DNA of 64,000 nt from Oxalobacter paraformigenes (lineage in GTDB: Bacteria > Pseudomonadota > Gammaproteobacteria > Burkholderiales > Burkholderiaceae_D), in assembly GCF_000158475.2 (NCBI RefSeq), contig NZ_KI392031.1, forward strand, positions 1,611,583 through 1,675,582, in the 5' to 3' direction. Made by a program: the position numbers and the translations under genes. This document shows positions 10,098 to 19,799 of this stretch, one piece after another. The stretch's first letter is position 1. Each line of letters opens with the position of its first letter. Under the pieces are notes generated by a model that made no database searches, was not told the origin of the DNA, and worked only from the letters and a program-made list of their open reading frames with translations.

Positions 10098-10271
10098 GTT
10101 CTCTCATTTTTTCTATACCTTAAATCGCGCCGTGTTTTTCTTTTCCCAACCGGCAAACGTTTCCGCTTCCGAACCGACTTCGAAAACACTTTAAAACAAA
10201 ACCGTTAGCTGCCGATTCAGGCCGCCATTTTTTCGCAACCGGCCTTTCCCCGGCATGCGGCAGGCAGCGCG

Positions 10272-13200
10272 CTAATAAACGACCCGAACGTTCTGGAAAT
10301 GTTGCGCCAGTTTATTTAAGCACTCATCTTTCGGAAGGATCCGCCAATTTGTTCCAAAATCGATCAGACACCTGTTGCCGCAGGAGACATAGTCCGTCCG
10401 CAAATGCATGCCGTTTCCATCCACGTAAGCGGACAATATTTCCTTCAGCGCGGAAACGCTGAATCTTTCCGGAAGATCAAAGGCCATATGCCGGCCGAAA
10501 TGAAGCCGTACTTCCGTAATGTCCAGCGCGTCATCGGCATTGAGGCGCAAGCCGCCCGAAAAGCGGTCTTCGGAAACTTTCCCGAAGACGGCCAGAAACT
10601 CGTCTTCCCTGAAAATAGCGCGTTTCTGTTCCAGCAATTCCGAAAAAACTGTCACTTCAATCGTCGCGCTTCCATCGTCCAGCGATACCACCATCATCTT
10701 GCCGCGTTGCGACATCTGGGCGCGCGTGCCCGCAACAATACCGGCAACCCATCTGGGCTCCCGCGACGCCTCCAGTTCCGAGATGCGCGACTTCGCGAAC
10801 TGACGCGCTTCCCCGGCATACGCATGAAAAAGATGGCCCGACAGGCAAAAACCCAGCACCCCCTTTTCTTCCGTCAATCTGGATTTTTCCGTCCAGTGCG
10901 GTACCCTGACGTATTCAACCGCATTGAGAACAGTATCTTCCTCACCGAACAAACTGACCTGATTGGCTGAGGCTTCCGCCTGTTCAGCCGCTTCGATCGC
11001 CAGCCCGACCGACGCCAGCAGAACCGCCCGATCTTCTTTGAAACAGTCAAAGGCCCCTGCCCGGATCAGTGATTCAATCGTCCGGCGATTGATCTGGCGT
11101 TTGTCGACTCTGACGCAAAAGTCGAACAAATCCCTGAATGGACGCTCCTTCCGGGCCTGTACAATCGCCTCAATGGCGCTTTCGCCCGATCCTTTCACGG
11201 CGCCCAGACCGTAACGGATCTGCGTTACCGGTTTTTTGCTGACACTGGGCGGTTCACCGACCGGTTTGAAATAGAAATCGGAAGAATTGATGTCCGGCGG
11301 CAGGATTTCCAGACCACAGACATCGACCGCATCTTCCACCAGAACCCTGACCTTGTCGGTATCGTCCATTGCCAGCGACATGTTGGCTGCCATGAACGCG
11401 GCAGCATGATGTTTCTTCAGATAAGCCGTCTGATAAGATAAAAGGGCATACGCTGTGGCATGGGACTTGTTGAACCCGTAACCAGCGAATTTTTCCATCA
11501 AATCGAAAATCTCGTCGGCCTTGGCTTCCGGCAAATTGTTCTTGGCCGCCCCGTCCCGGAAAATCTGGCGGTGTCTTGCCATTTCCGCCGCATCTTTTTT
11601 CCCCATGGCACGCCGCAACAGATCGGCGCCGCCCAATGTGTACCCGCCGATCACCTGAGCCATCTGCATGACCTGTTCCTGATAAATCATGATGCCATAT
11701 GTTTCGGACAGGATATCCTTGGCCCGTTCATCAGGATATTCGAAGGCTTCACCGTGTTTGCGGCGGCAAAAATCCGGAATCAGATCCATCGGGCCGGGAC
11801 GGTAAAGCGCGACCAGCGCGATAATGTCCTCGAAACGGTCAGGTCTGGCATCCTTCAGCATCCCCTGCATCCCGCGACTTTCAAGCTGGAACACCGCCAC
11901 CGTTTTCGCCCGGGTCAAAAGGTCGAAAGTTTCCTTGTCATTCAATGGAATGGTATCGAGTTCGAAACCGGACATGGCCGGATCGAGCTGATGAATATAT
12001 TTGACGGCCAGATCCAGAATCGTCAACGTTGTCAGCCCCAGAAAGTCGAATTTCACAAGGCCGATCTCTTCAACATCTTTCTTGTCGAACTGCGAAACAA
12101 CCCCCGATTCCCCGTCCTGGGTGTAAAGCGGACAGAAATCGGTCAGTTTGCCCGGAGCGATCAGAACGCCCCCGGCATGCATCCCGACATTGCGCGTAAT
12201 ACCCTCAACCTGTTCCGCCAGTCCCAAAAGCTGTTTGACTTCTTCTTCGGATTGCTCGCGCTCGGCCAGCAGGGGTTCTTCTTTCTTCGCATCGGCGATG
12301 GTGACCTGTTTGCCGGGTTTGAACGGAATCAGCTTGGATATCCCGTCGCAGAAGTTATACCCCAGATCCAGCACACGTCCGACATCCCGCACCGCCGCCT
12401 TGGCCGCCATAGTGCCGAACGTGGCAATTTGTGAAACGGCGTCCTTCCCGTACCGCTCCTTGACATATTGAATGACCCTGTCGCGCCCGTGCTGGCAAAA
12501 GTCGATATCGAAATCCGGCATGGAAACCCGTTCCGGATTCAGGAAACGTTCAAAAATCAGATTGTAGGCAATCGGATCCAGATTGGTAATCAAAAGAGAG
12601 TAAGCCACCAGAGAACCGGCTCCCGAACCGCGGCCCGGACCGACAGGCACGCCATTGTTCTTGGCCCACCGGATAAAATCGGCCACAATCAGGAAATAGC
12701 CTGAAAACCCCATATTGATGATGGTCTGGATTTCATAGTTCAGCCGCTCGTCGTAAACGGGACGTCTGGCCTTTCTTTCTTCCTCGTCCGGAAACAGCAC
12801 TTCGAGCCGTTTTTCCAACCCGTGTCTGGCTTCGCTTTCCAGAAATTCATCCAGCGTCATGCCGTCCGGCGTCGGAAACAGCGGCAATTTGTGATGTCCC
12901 AGTTCCAAAACCAGATTGCAACGACGAGCGATCTCGACAGCATTTTGCAAGGCGCCCGGCAAATCGGCAAACAACTGCGCCATTTCCGTTTGCGACAGAA
13001 AACACTGATGCTCGTTAAACAGACGCGCCCGCTTTTTATTGGAAAGAACTTCCCCTTCGGAAATACAGGTTCTCGCTTCGTGCGCACGAAACTGGTCTGG
13101 CGAAAGAAACTGGACAGGATGGGTCGCCACAACAGGAAGCTGAAGTTTTTCCGCCAGTTCGGCAGCCTGCCGGACATACTGTTCCATGCCGAGCTGGCCT

Positions 13201-13733
13201 GTGCGCTGGATTTCGATATAAAAATTGCCGGGAAAAATTCCCGCCCACCTCAAAGCGCACTTTTTCGCATTTTCAAAACCGGTCGAATCCAGAGCCATGC
13301 CAATATCGCCCTGTTTTGCGCCCGACAAGGCAATCAACCCGGTTTCGCTATCGCGACGCGCCAGTTCTTCAAGCCATTCGATCCGGATTTCGGCACGGCC
13401 CCGATACTGGTTTTCAAGCCATGCCCTGGAGAGTAGTTCGCATAAATTCAGATAACCCCTCCGGTCTTTTACCAGAAGCAGCAATCTTGACGGTTTTTCC
13501 CTGTCGACATCGTTGGTAATCCAGACATCGCATCCGGCGATCGGCTTGACGCCTTTTTTACGCGCGGCCTTGTAAAACTTGATCAGCCCGAACAGGTTGG
13601 ACAGATCCGTCAATGCAAGGGCAGGCTGCCCGTCTTTGGCTGCGGCCCCCACCACATCGTCGATACGGACGAGCCCATCGACAATGGAATATTCGGAATG
13701 AAGACGCAGATGAACGAATGACGTGTTTTTCAT
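10272..13733 (-). CDS. dnaE: DNA polymerase III subunit alpha
   Basis: Replicative polymerase catalytic subunit, 1,153 aa, the usual DnaE length. An N-terminal PHP domain begins HLRLHSEYSIVDG. The C-family polymerase core has PVGPGRGSGAGSLVAY and MPDFDIDF near residue 400 (catalytic Asp residues), then the fingers region (YGIMIYQEQVMQMAQ) and helix-hairpin-helix (GAVKGSGESAIEAI). An OB-fold precedes the C-terminus. It stands about 60 bp after the rhlE-like stop region on the same strand. Confidence 0.97.
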   Translation of the reverse strand: MKNTSFVHLRLHSEYSIVDGLVRIDDVVGAAAKDGQPALALTDLSNLFGLIKFYKAARKKGVKPIAGCDVWITNDVDREKPSRLLLLVKDRRGYLNLCELLSRAWLENQYRGRAEIRIEWLEELARRDSETGLIALSGAKQGDIGMALDSTGFENAKKCALRWAGIFPGNFYIEIQRTGQLGMEQYVRQAAELAEKLQLPVVATHPVQFLSPDQFRAHEARTCISEGEVLSNKKRARLFNEHQCFLSQTEMAQLFADLPGALQNAVEIARRCNLVLELGHHKLPLFPTPDGMTLDEFLESEARHGLEKRLEVLFPDEEERKARRPVYDERLNYEIQTIINMGFSGYFLIVADFIRWAKNNGVPVGPGRGSGAGSLVAYSLLITNLDPIAYNLIFERFLNPERVSMPDFDIDFCQHGRDRVIQYVKERYGKDAVSQIATFGTMAAKAAVRDVGRVLDLGYNFCDGISKLIPFKPGKQVTIADAKKEEPLLAEREQSEEEVKQLLGLAEQVEGITRNVGMHAGGVLIAPGKLTDFCPLYTQDGESGVVSQFDKKDVEEIGLVKFDFLGLTTLTILDLAVKYIHQLDPAMSGFELDTIPLNDKETFDLLTRAKTVAVFQLESRGMQGMLKDARPDRFEDIIALVALYRPGPMDLIPDFCRRKHGEAFEYPDERAKDILSETYGIMIYQEQVMQMAQVIGGYTLGGADLLRRAMGKKDAAEMARHRQIFRDGAAKNNLPEAKADEIFDLMEKFAGYGFNKSHATAYALLSYQTAYLKKHHAAAFMAANMSLAMDDTDKVRVLVEDAVDVCGLEILPPDINSSDFYFKPVGEPPSVSKKPVTQIRYGLGAVKGSGESAIEAIVQARKERPFRDLFDFCVRVDKRQINRRTIESLIRAGAFDCFKEDRAVLLASVGLAIEAAEQAEASANQVSLFGEEDTVLNAVEYVRVPHWTEKSRLTEEKGVLGFCLSGHLFHAYAGEARQFAKSRISELEASREPRWVAGIVAGTRAQMSQRGKMMVVSLDDGSATIEVTVFSELLEQKRAIFREDEFLAVFGKVSEDRFSGGLRLNADDALDITEVRLHFGRHMAFDLPERFSVSALKEILSAYVDGNGMHLRTDYVSCGNRCLIDFGTNWRILPKDECLNKLAQHFQNVRVVY

Positions 13734-13791
13734 GCAGCTTTTTACCCTGGCAAACGGCTTTCAATCAGGAAAATCAAAAAATACGGAATTT

Positions 13792-15204
13792 TCATTTTCC
13801 GGCTTTCGGTATTCCACCCAGAAGCGCGGCCAGTGGCCTGGCAAGCGATTTCTGAACCGGTTTTTCCGTTTCCTTGCCGTTTTCGGAAGACGCTTCCGGT
13901 ACATAAGGACGATCGAACCAGGGATCCCTGCCTTTTTTCTCCAGCCCGATCGACTTGTACGGGCTGCGCTCAGAACGTTTGTCCGCCCCGGCCGCTTCCC
14001 CTTTCGACACTTTTTCTTTCCGGATTTCAGGATCCGGGATCGAATGGACAGGCAGTTTCCTTTTGATCAGCTTTTCAATTTCGTTCAGCAGTTTTTCGTC
14101 TTTCGCCGAACACAGGGAAATCGCTTCTCCCGATGCACCGGCCCGTCCTGTTCTGCCGATGCGGTGCACATAGTCTTCCGCTACAAAAGGCAAATCGAAA
14201 TTGATCACGCACGGCAATTCTTCAATATGCAATCCCCGTGCCGCAACATCGGTGGCAACAAGAACAGTAATATTCCCTTCCTTGAAAGCGTCCAGCGCCG
14301 CCATCCTTTCGGCCTGCGTTTTGTCGCCGTGAATGGCGGCTGCCTTGAGGCCTTTTTTTTCAAGCTGGCGGGCCAAACGGGAAGCGCCAGCCTTGGTATT
14401 GGAAAAAATCAGAACCTGTTCCCGCTTATGCAGGCGCAAAAGGTATTCGACTGCGTCATTTTTATCCGCCTCATCAATCCGGTAAACCGTTTGCGTCACA
14501 TTGTCTGCCGTCGCGTTTTGTCTGGCGACTTCAACAGAAACGGGACGATCCAGAAAACTGTTCGCCAGCTTCCGGATTTCACTGGAAAAAGTGGCAGAAA
14601 AGAGCAGATTTTGCCGCTTCTTCGGCAGCAAATTCACGATACGCTGCAAATCCGGAAGAAACCCCATATCGAGCATCCGATCCGCTTCGTCAAGCACAAG
14701 AATGCCGGTCTGGCCCAGATTGACATTTTTTTGCTGGATATGATCCAGCAGACGTCCCGGCGTTGCAATCAGGATTTCGGCTCCCGCCCGCAAAATACCC
14801 GTCTGGCCGGACATGTCCACGCCGCCGAAAACCACAGCTGTACGCAAACTCGTATATTTCGCGTATTTTCTGACATCTTCGTAAACCTGATCGGCCAGCT
14901 CCCGCGTCGGCACCAGTATCAGCGCCCGGACGGGATGACGCGCCGGCGACATGCTCGCGTTCGCGTAATACAGCAGGGACTGCAAAACCGGCAAGGAATA
15001 ACCGGCGGTTTTTCCGGTTCCGGTCTGTGCCGCGCCCATCACATCCTTTCCTTCCAGAATAACCGGAATAGCCTGCGACTGGATAGGAGTGGGCGAGCTG
15101 TACCCCAGATCGTCCAACGCCTTCAGGATCTCGGAAGCCAGTCCGAAATCTCCGAACCTGACAAGGGAAGAACCTGCCACTGCCTTTTGCTGATTGTCTG
15201 CCAT
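13792..15204 (-). CDS. rhlE: DEAD-box ATP-dependent RNA helicase, RhlE-type
   Basis: RNA helicase acting in ribosome assembly or RNA turnover. In order: Q motif (PTPIQSQAIP), motif I AAQTGTGKT, motif II VLDEADRML, motif III SATFS, then the C-terminal RecA domain with VATDVAARGLHIEEL and HRIGRTGRAG. A basic, low-complexity tail follows, as in RhlE. The frame is open upstream to 15384, but similarity begins at MADNQQ, so I place the start at 15204 (470 aa). A 26-bp palindrome lies about 90 bp upstream. Confidence 0.93.
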   Translation of the reverse strand: MADNQQKAVAGSSLVRFGDFGLASEILKALDDLGYSSPTPIQSQAIPVILEGKDVMGAAQTGTGKTAGYSLPVLQSLLYYANASMSPARHPVRALILVPTRELADQVYEDVRKYAKYTSLRTAVVFGGVDMSGQTGILRAGAEILIATPGRLLDHIQQKNVNLGQTGILVLDEADRMLDMGFLPDLQRIVNLLPKKRQNLLFSATFSSEIRKLANSFLDRPVSVEVARQNATADNVTQTVYRIDEADKNDAVEYLLRLHKREQVLIFSNTKAGASRLARQLEKKGLKAAAIHGDKTQAERMAALDAFKEGNITVLVATDVAARGLHIEELPCVINFDLPFVAEDYVHRIGRTGRAGASGEAISLCSAKDEKLLNEIEKLIKRKLPVHSIPDPEIRKEKVSKGEAAGADKRSERSPYKSIGLEKKGRDPWFDRPYVPEASSENGKETEKPVQKSLARPLAALLGGIPKAGK

Positions 15205-15665
15205 AACATCCGAATCTGAAAATATGAATGGTCCCGTTTCGCCAGGCCGACAGGCTGTCCCATATCGTCTTTTTCGCAAAAACGGGATTCTTGTGAAACG
15301 TATATTGTACGATATACGTTTGCCAAAAGCAGGTTCTTCCGTTTCTCGCCGTGCTTTTATCCATTTCTCCAGACTTTTCCGCACAATCGCGTGCGCCCGT
15401 CCCTCTCTCGCAATTTCGTCAATAAAAAACGCATGGTTTCATCTGCCTGTTTTCCCGCGTTTTCCTGCCTGCCCGATCCCCGTACCATTTTCGCCTTTCC
15501 CCGCCCGACTGGTGACTTCCCGAGCCGGACTTTCTTCTCATTGCAGCAAAAAACCTTTCTTTAATTCCTTCTGGCCCGGGTATACAATGACTTCATCCGT
15601 ATTGCCCAAATGACACAAAAGGCAATCATCCTTTATCAAGAAAATGGTGATACCTTTCCGAAATC
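15205..15665. other. Intergenic region between divergent genes
   Basis: A 461-bp gap between the divergent rhlE-like and transporter genes. It contains the palindrome at 15296-15321 and, near 15580-15590, a TATACAAT element that could be the -10 of the transporter promoter. No convincing coding sequence seen. Confidence 0.5.
15296..15321. promoter_or_regulatory. 26-bp palindrome upstream of rhlE
   Basis: Perfect 10-bp inverted repeat AAACGTATAT / ATATACGTTT around a 6-bp centre (TGTACG). It lies between the rhlE-like gene (start 15204) and the divergent transporter gene (15666). Size and symmetry fit an operator for a dimeric regulator. No adjacent regulator gene identifies the protein that binds. 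Confidence 0.45.
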
Positions 15666-16604
15666 ATGTTAGCCGGTCTGTTACGTTTTCTGAAAAACTG
15701 GACGTTACCCCTGGCCATGCTGGCCGGAGGCATCGGTTACCCGGTTTTTATCTACCTGTCGTTTCTGACTCCCTGTCTTATCTTTACCATGCTGTTGCTG
15801 ACCTTTTGCAAAGTGCCGTTTCACGACCTCAAATTCAAGGCAGTACACTTCTGGCTGTTACTCGTCCAGATCGGGGGCGCCATTCTCGTCTACTGGCTGC
15901 TAAAACCCCTGAATGTCCTTGCAGCGGAAGGCGCTTTCATTTGTGTCATTGCGCCGACGGCAACAGCCGCCGCCGTCATTACCGATAAACTGGGAGGAAG
16001 CGCAGCCAGCCTGACCAGCTATACCCTCCTCGGAAATGTCGGCACCGCGATAGCCGCCCCCCTTTTTTTTCCGCTTGTCCACCCGCTGGGCGAAAACATC
16101 GGTTTCTGGGCATCATTTTTCATCATTCTCCAGAAGGTGTTTCCTCTTCTGATCTGTCCGTTCGTCGCTGCCATGATCCTGAGACGTTTTATGCCGGCCA
16201 TTCACAAAAAACTGACCGGCTATCACGAAACCGCTTTCTACCTGTGGGCCCTCGCCCTGATCGTCGTCATGGCGCAAACTGTCAACACACTTGTGAACGA
16301 ACCCGAAAACGGCATGACTGAGATCTGGATCGCCCTTGCCGCCATGATCGTCTGCTGTCTGCAATTTTTTATCGGCAAAAAAATCGGCGCCCGATACGGG
16401 GAACGCATCAGCGGAGGACAATCTCTGGGACAGAAAAACACCATTCTGGCCATATGGATGGCACACGTTTACATGTCTCCCATTTCAGCTGTCGGCGCCG
16501 GCTCCTATGTCGTCTGGCAGAACATCATCAATTCATGGCAGCTCTGGAAACAGAGAAAAAATGAAGAATCGGGACTGACCGATCCATTGAAAAAAGAAAG
16601 CTGA
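15666..16604 (+). CDS. BASS-like membrane transporter
   Basis: A 312-aa integral membrane protein with about nine hydrophobic segments, resembling the bile acid:sodium symporter/arsenical-resistance (BASS) superfamily. The conserved stretch CVIAPTATAAAVITDKLGG followed by SYTLLGNVGTAIAAP resembles the crossover motif of BASS folds. The substrate cannot be assigned. It stands alone, followed by a 200-bp gap before the DUF389 gene. Confidence 0.75.
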   Translation: MLAGLLRFLKNWTLPLAMLAGGIGYPVFIYLSFLTPCLIFTMLLLTFCKVPFHDLKFKAVHFWLLLVQIGGAILVYWLLKPLNVLAAEGAFICVIAPTATAAAVITDKLGGSAASLTSYTLLGNVGTAIAAPLFFPLVHPLGENIGFWASFFIILQKVFPLLICPFVAAMILRRFMPAIHKKLTGYHETAFYLWALALIVVMAQTVNTLVNEPENGMTEIWIALAAMIVCCLQFFIGKKIGARYGERISGGQSLGQKNTILAIWMAHVYMSPISAVGAGSYVVWQNIINSWQLWKQRKNEESGLTDPLKKES

Positions 16605-16800
16605 GCGAATTTTTTCCCTTCTTTCCAAATAGCGACAAACGTTTCACACCCGGCTTTTTGCTTTCCGCGTCATTCATCCCAAACACTTTTTGAGACGTGT
16701 CAAAACCATCCCGGCCGGTATGACCGTATCGTTACGGAGTGTGCCTCATGAGGCACTCCCAATACACAGGTTTCTTCCGGAATCGGATAACAGCTCAAAA

Positions 16801-18186
16801 ATGGATCCCATCACTTCTGACGTCGATCGTCTGCTCACGCGCATAAAAAAAGCCCTTATTGTGCGCTTCAGCCTGCGCGTGGATCAGGCTGACGATTGCG
16901 AAATCGACAAGAACATCCGGGAAGGGGTCGAACTGAACGGAACCTACCTGTGGATATTGATGTGCGCCATCCTGATCGCTTCCATCGGACTGAACATCAA
17001 TTCAACGGCGGTCATCATCGGCGCCATGCTGATCTCGCCGCTCATGGGCCCGATTATGGGCATCGGTTACGGCGTCGGCATTTATGATTTCCGTCTGATA
17101 CACAAGGCTTTCAAAAACCTGGCGATCGCAACCGTTATCAGCTTCATCACGTCCGCCCTGTATTTCTACATTACGCCACTTAGCGGGGCCCAATCGGAAC
17201 TGCTCGCCCGGACCTCGCCCAACATATGGGATTTGCTCATCGCCCTGTTCGGCGGTATGGCCGGCATCATCGGTGCAACGCGCAAGGAAAAATCCAACGT
17301 CATTCCGGGCGTCGCCATCGCCACTGCCCTGATGCCGCCGATATGCACGGCAGCTTACGGTTTTGTAAACGGCAATGTCGCCTACTTTCTGGGCGCCTCG
17401 TACCTGTACCTTCTGAACTGCATTTACATCGCGGTCTCATCCATTCTTATCGTCTGGTTTATCAGACCGATTGCCCGGCGCGAAATCGACGAAAAACTTC
17501 AACTCAGAATCAGGCTGTTTCTGGTTTCCGTTGTTTTTGTCAGTTTTGTTCCGAGCGTTTTCATCGCCGTCAATTTTGTGCACAAACAGGTTTTCGAACG
17601 CGATGTCTCCCGCTTCGTCAATAAAGAACTGGTTTTCAGCAAGACCTTTCCCATCGATTTCAAATCGTCCTATAAAAACAAAACCATTGACATTGTTCTG
17701 GTCGGCAAGCCACTGGACGAAAAAACCATCGCTGAAATTGAAAACAGCCTGCCGGAATATGGACTGGCCGGCACCAGATTGGTCTTCAAGCAGGTCGGCA
17801 TGCATCAGGAAGACATCAATGCCATGAAAACGGCGCTCGCCAGGGATATTCTGGAAGAAAACCGTGCCGAAGTGGAAAAGAAAGAACAGATATTGCAAAC
17901 CCTTCAGGAAAATGCAGAATCCGCCGAACAAAAAGTGAAAGAAGAGAAGGAAAATATGTACGCGGGTATTGCGCAAGAAATTTACATTCAGTATCCCCAA
18001 ATCCACGAACTGTTTTTTGCAGACGCCTACGTTTCCCGGGAAAATGAAAAAAACATCGACCAGATTCCCACTGTCATTATCGTCAGCAAAAAAAACCTGG
18101 CAAAAGACAGTCGAACGAAAATCGAAAAATGGCTCAAATTCCGTTTTCAGACTGCGGAAATAGAAGTTATTTTTGTCAATCGCTGA
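16801..18186 (+). CDS. DUF389 (TIGR00341-like) membrane protein
   Basis: A 461-aa inner-membrane protein of the DUF389 family, function unknown. After about 55 cytoplasmic residues come six or so membrane segments with the signature GAMLISPLMGPIMGIGYG and GVAIATALMPPICTAAYG. A C-terminal soluble part (from about residue 270) includes a Glu/Lys-rich probable coiled coil. The frame opens at a TTG at 16690, but similarity and an ATG support 16801. Confidence 0.85.
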   Translation: MDPITSDVDRLLTRIKKALIVRFSLRVDQADDCEIDKNIREGVELNGTYLWILMCAILIASIGLNINSTAVIIGAMLISPLMGPIMGIGYGVGIYDFRLIHKAFKNLAIATVISFITSALYFYITPLSGAQSELLARTSPNIWDLLIALFGGMAGIIGATRKEKSNVIPGVAIATALMPPICTAAYGFVNGNVAYFLGASYLYLLNCIYIAVSSILIVWFIRPIARREIDEKLQLRIRLFLVSVVFVSFVPSVFIAVNFVHKQVFERDVSRFVNKELVFSKTFPIDFKSSYKNKTIDIVLVGKPLDEKTIAEIENSLPEYGLAGTRLVFKQVGMHQEDINAMKTALARDILEENRAEVEKKEQILQTLQENAESAEQKVKEEKENMYAGIAQEIYIQYPQIHELFFADAYVSRENEKNIDQIPTVIIVSKKNLAKDSRTKIEKWLKFRFQTAEIEVIFVNR

Positions 18187-18301
18187 AATCGCAAAATGCA
18201 ACAAAACGGGTTGGCCCGGAGCGGCCCGATGGTTTAAACTGCGCTCCCGGACAGGATAGTCCGTTTACCCGGCAGACCCAACATTTCTTGAAGGATTGTC
18301 C

Positions 18302-18655
18302 ATGAACCACAATAAAAATCTCTCCGCAAAAACGGAACTGGCAAAAAAACGGATTGCCGCTGCATTGGCGGAATATGCCGCCAACTGGGAAAACATGCAG
18401 GGAAGCATGGAGAAGAAAGACCTGAATGTCTTTCTGATCGTATGGAAAGAAGATTTCGACAAAGAGGCGCAGACTCCGGGAGAAAAACTTTTCCAGCTTG
18501 CCAATCTGCTAAGCAATCTGGACATTCAGCTGGACATGCTTCGGTCCGGGAAAGGCTGGAAAAAACCCGAAGAAAACGCTGCGCCGGAAAAAGAATGGCC
18601 ACAAGAGCTGGCTGCCGTCAAAGCCGTCGTGGACGCTTTTGACGCCGCTCGATAA
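18302..18655 (+). CDS. Conserved hypothetical protein, small and helical
   Basis: A 117-aa soluble protein with no recognised domain. It is rich in Lys, Glu, Ala and Leu and is predicted mostly helical, with no signal peptide. The ATG has a good AAGGA site 6-7 nt upstream, and codon use resembles the neighbours, so it is probably a real gene. It sits between DUF389 and a GNAT gene on the same strand. Function unknown. Confidence 0.65.
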   Translation: MNHNKNLSAKTELAKKRIAAALAEYAANWENMQGSMEKKDLNVFLIVWKEDFDKEAQTPGEKLFQLANLLSNLDIQLDMLRSGKGWKKPEENAAPEKEWPQELAAVKAVVDAFDAAR

Positions 18656-18758
18656 AAACCGTCCAAAGCAAGAGCAGAGGCTGCCGGAAACGGCGACAAG
18701 GCATGCCGTCCGTCTCCGGTCACCCGGCCGCGACATCCCTGTTTTCAGTACCAGACAC

Positions 18759-19235
18759 ATGTTAAGAAAAGCCAGCGAAAAAGATATTTCCAGAATTGCG
18801 GAAATCCTGATATTTGCAAAAAGGGTTTCTTACCGGCCGATTTTCGAGGACGACAAGGTTTCCTTCAATATCATGCAAGTATTGACCGAAGCGGAAAACC
18901 TGAAAAAACCTGATGGACTGGACGGTGTTTTCGTTTACGACGATGGAATCGTCAGGGCAATGATGAAAAGGCAATTCGCCGGAAAAACGGTAAAACTGTG
19001 TGAACTGTTTGTCGATCCCTTTTTCCAGCACAACGGCATCGGCGGCAAAATCCTTGCCTCCCTCGTCGATGAAGCGCGAAAAAATCATTGCTCGGACGTT
19101 TACCTTTGGGTACTCGAAAAAAACGTTCAGGCGAGAAACTTTTATGAAAAACACGGCTTCGTTTTTAAGGGCATCAGGGAAGAGTTCGCCGATACCGGCC
19201 GTTACAAAATGAAATACGTCATGCCGCTTGAATAA
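18759..19235 (+). CDS. GNAT-family N-acetyltransferase
   Basis: A 158-aa acyl-CoA N-acetyltransferase. The acetyl-CoA loop is visible as PFFQHNGIGGKIL, followed by LWVLEKNVQARNFYEKHGF, the classic motif A/B arrangement. I start at MLRKASEKDI (18759), where the family N-terminus begins; the frame is open upstream to 18639, overlapping the previous gene. No strong ribosome-binding site is visible. Substrate unknown. Confidence 0.85.
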   Translation: MLRKASEKDISRIAEILIFAKRVSYRPIFEDDKVSFNIMQVLTEAENLKKPDGLDGVFVYDDGIVRAMMKRQFAGKTVKLCELFVDPFFQHNGIGGKILASLVDEARKNHCSDVYLWVLEKNVQARNFYEKHGFVFKGIREEFADTGRYKMKYVMPLE

Positions 19236-19799
19236 GCTGGCCGTCACGGCCAGTCTTCACATCCGGCGACGGTTCGGCCAGCGTTATCGGTCTGTCCAAT
19301 CCTTGCCGTCCTTTTTTCCAGCCCGGACAGCCGGTCTCCGGAAAAATGCGTAAAAACCTGTCGCCTCTCCTTCTTTCGACCGGACGACCGTACGGGATAA
19401 GGGCATTATGGGAAAAGACTTCAAAACGTTCGCATCGGGAAAAGCGCTCTTCCCTTTTCGCCTCGTACTGAACGGTTTTTCACCGTCCGGCTTTATTTCC
19501 CCCGCTTTCCGTTTTCTTTTCTGAACACTCCTTTTCTTTCGATGCGAGTATCGGACATAGCCGGGCAACCGCTCAAAACGTCAGTATGCCCAAAACACAG
19601 GAAATAACTGGCTCTTCAGACAGTTTCCTTCCAAGCTGGACGACACAATGGGAAAAGGTTTCATGGCAATATTGCTGTGCCGGGAAATGCACGCCCTTTA
19701 GCGCGCCCGCCGAGAAAGTCACACAAGCGGTGCCCGGCAATTGCCTGCTGGCCGCTAAACGATCTCCAAAAAGAAAATGGCTTGCTTCTGATGTCGCGT
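19236..19799. other. Gene-free interval
   Basis: A 564-bp stretch between the GNAT gene and the convergent otsAB stop. Short open frames exist on both strands but lack ribosome-binding sites and family similarity. No hairpin with a T-run and no repeat was recognised. Confidence 0.5.

Noticed and set aside
16736-16761. Hairpin GAGTGTGCCTCATGAGGCACTC upstream of the DUF389 gene
   Set aside because: The stem is imperfect (a 2-nt bulge) and there is no T-run, so neither terminator nor operator can be claimed.
19284-19568. 94-codon minus-strand open frame between the GNAT and otsAB genes
   Set aside because: Composition is skewed (Lys/Arg-rich), no ribosome-binding site and no similarity recognised.
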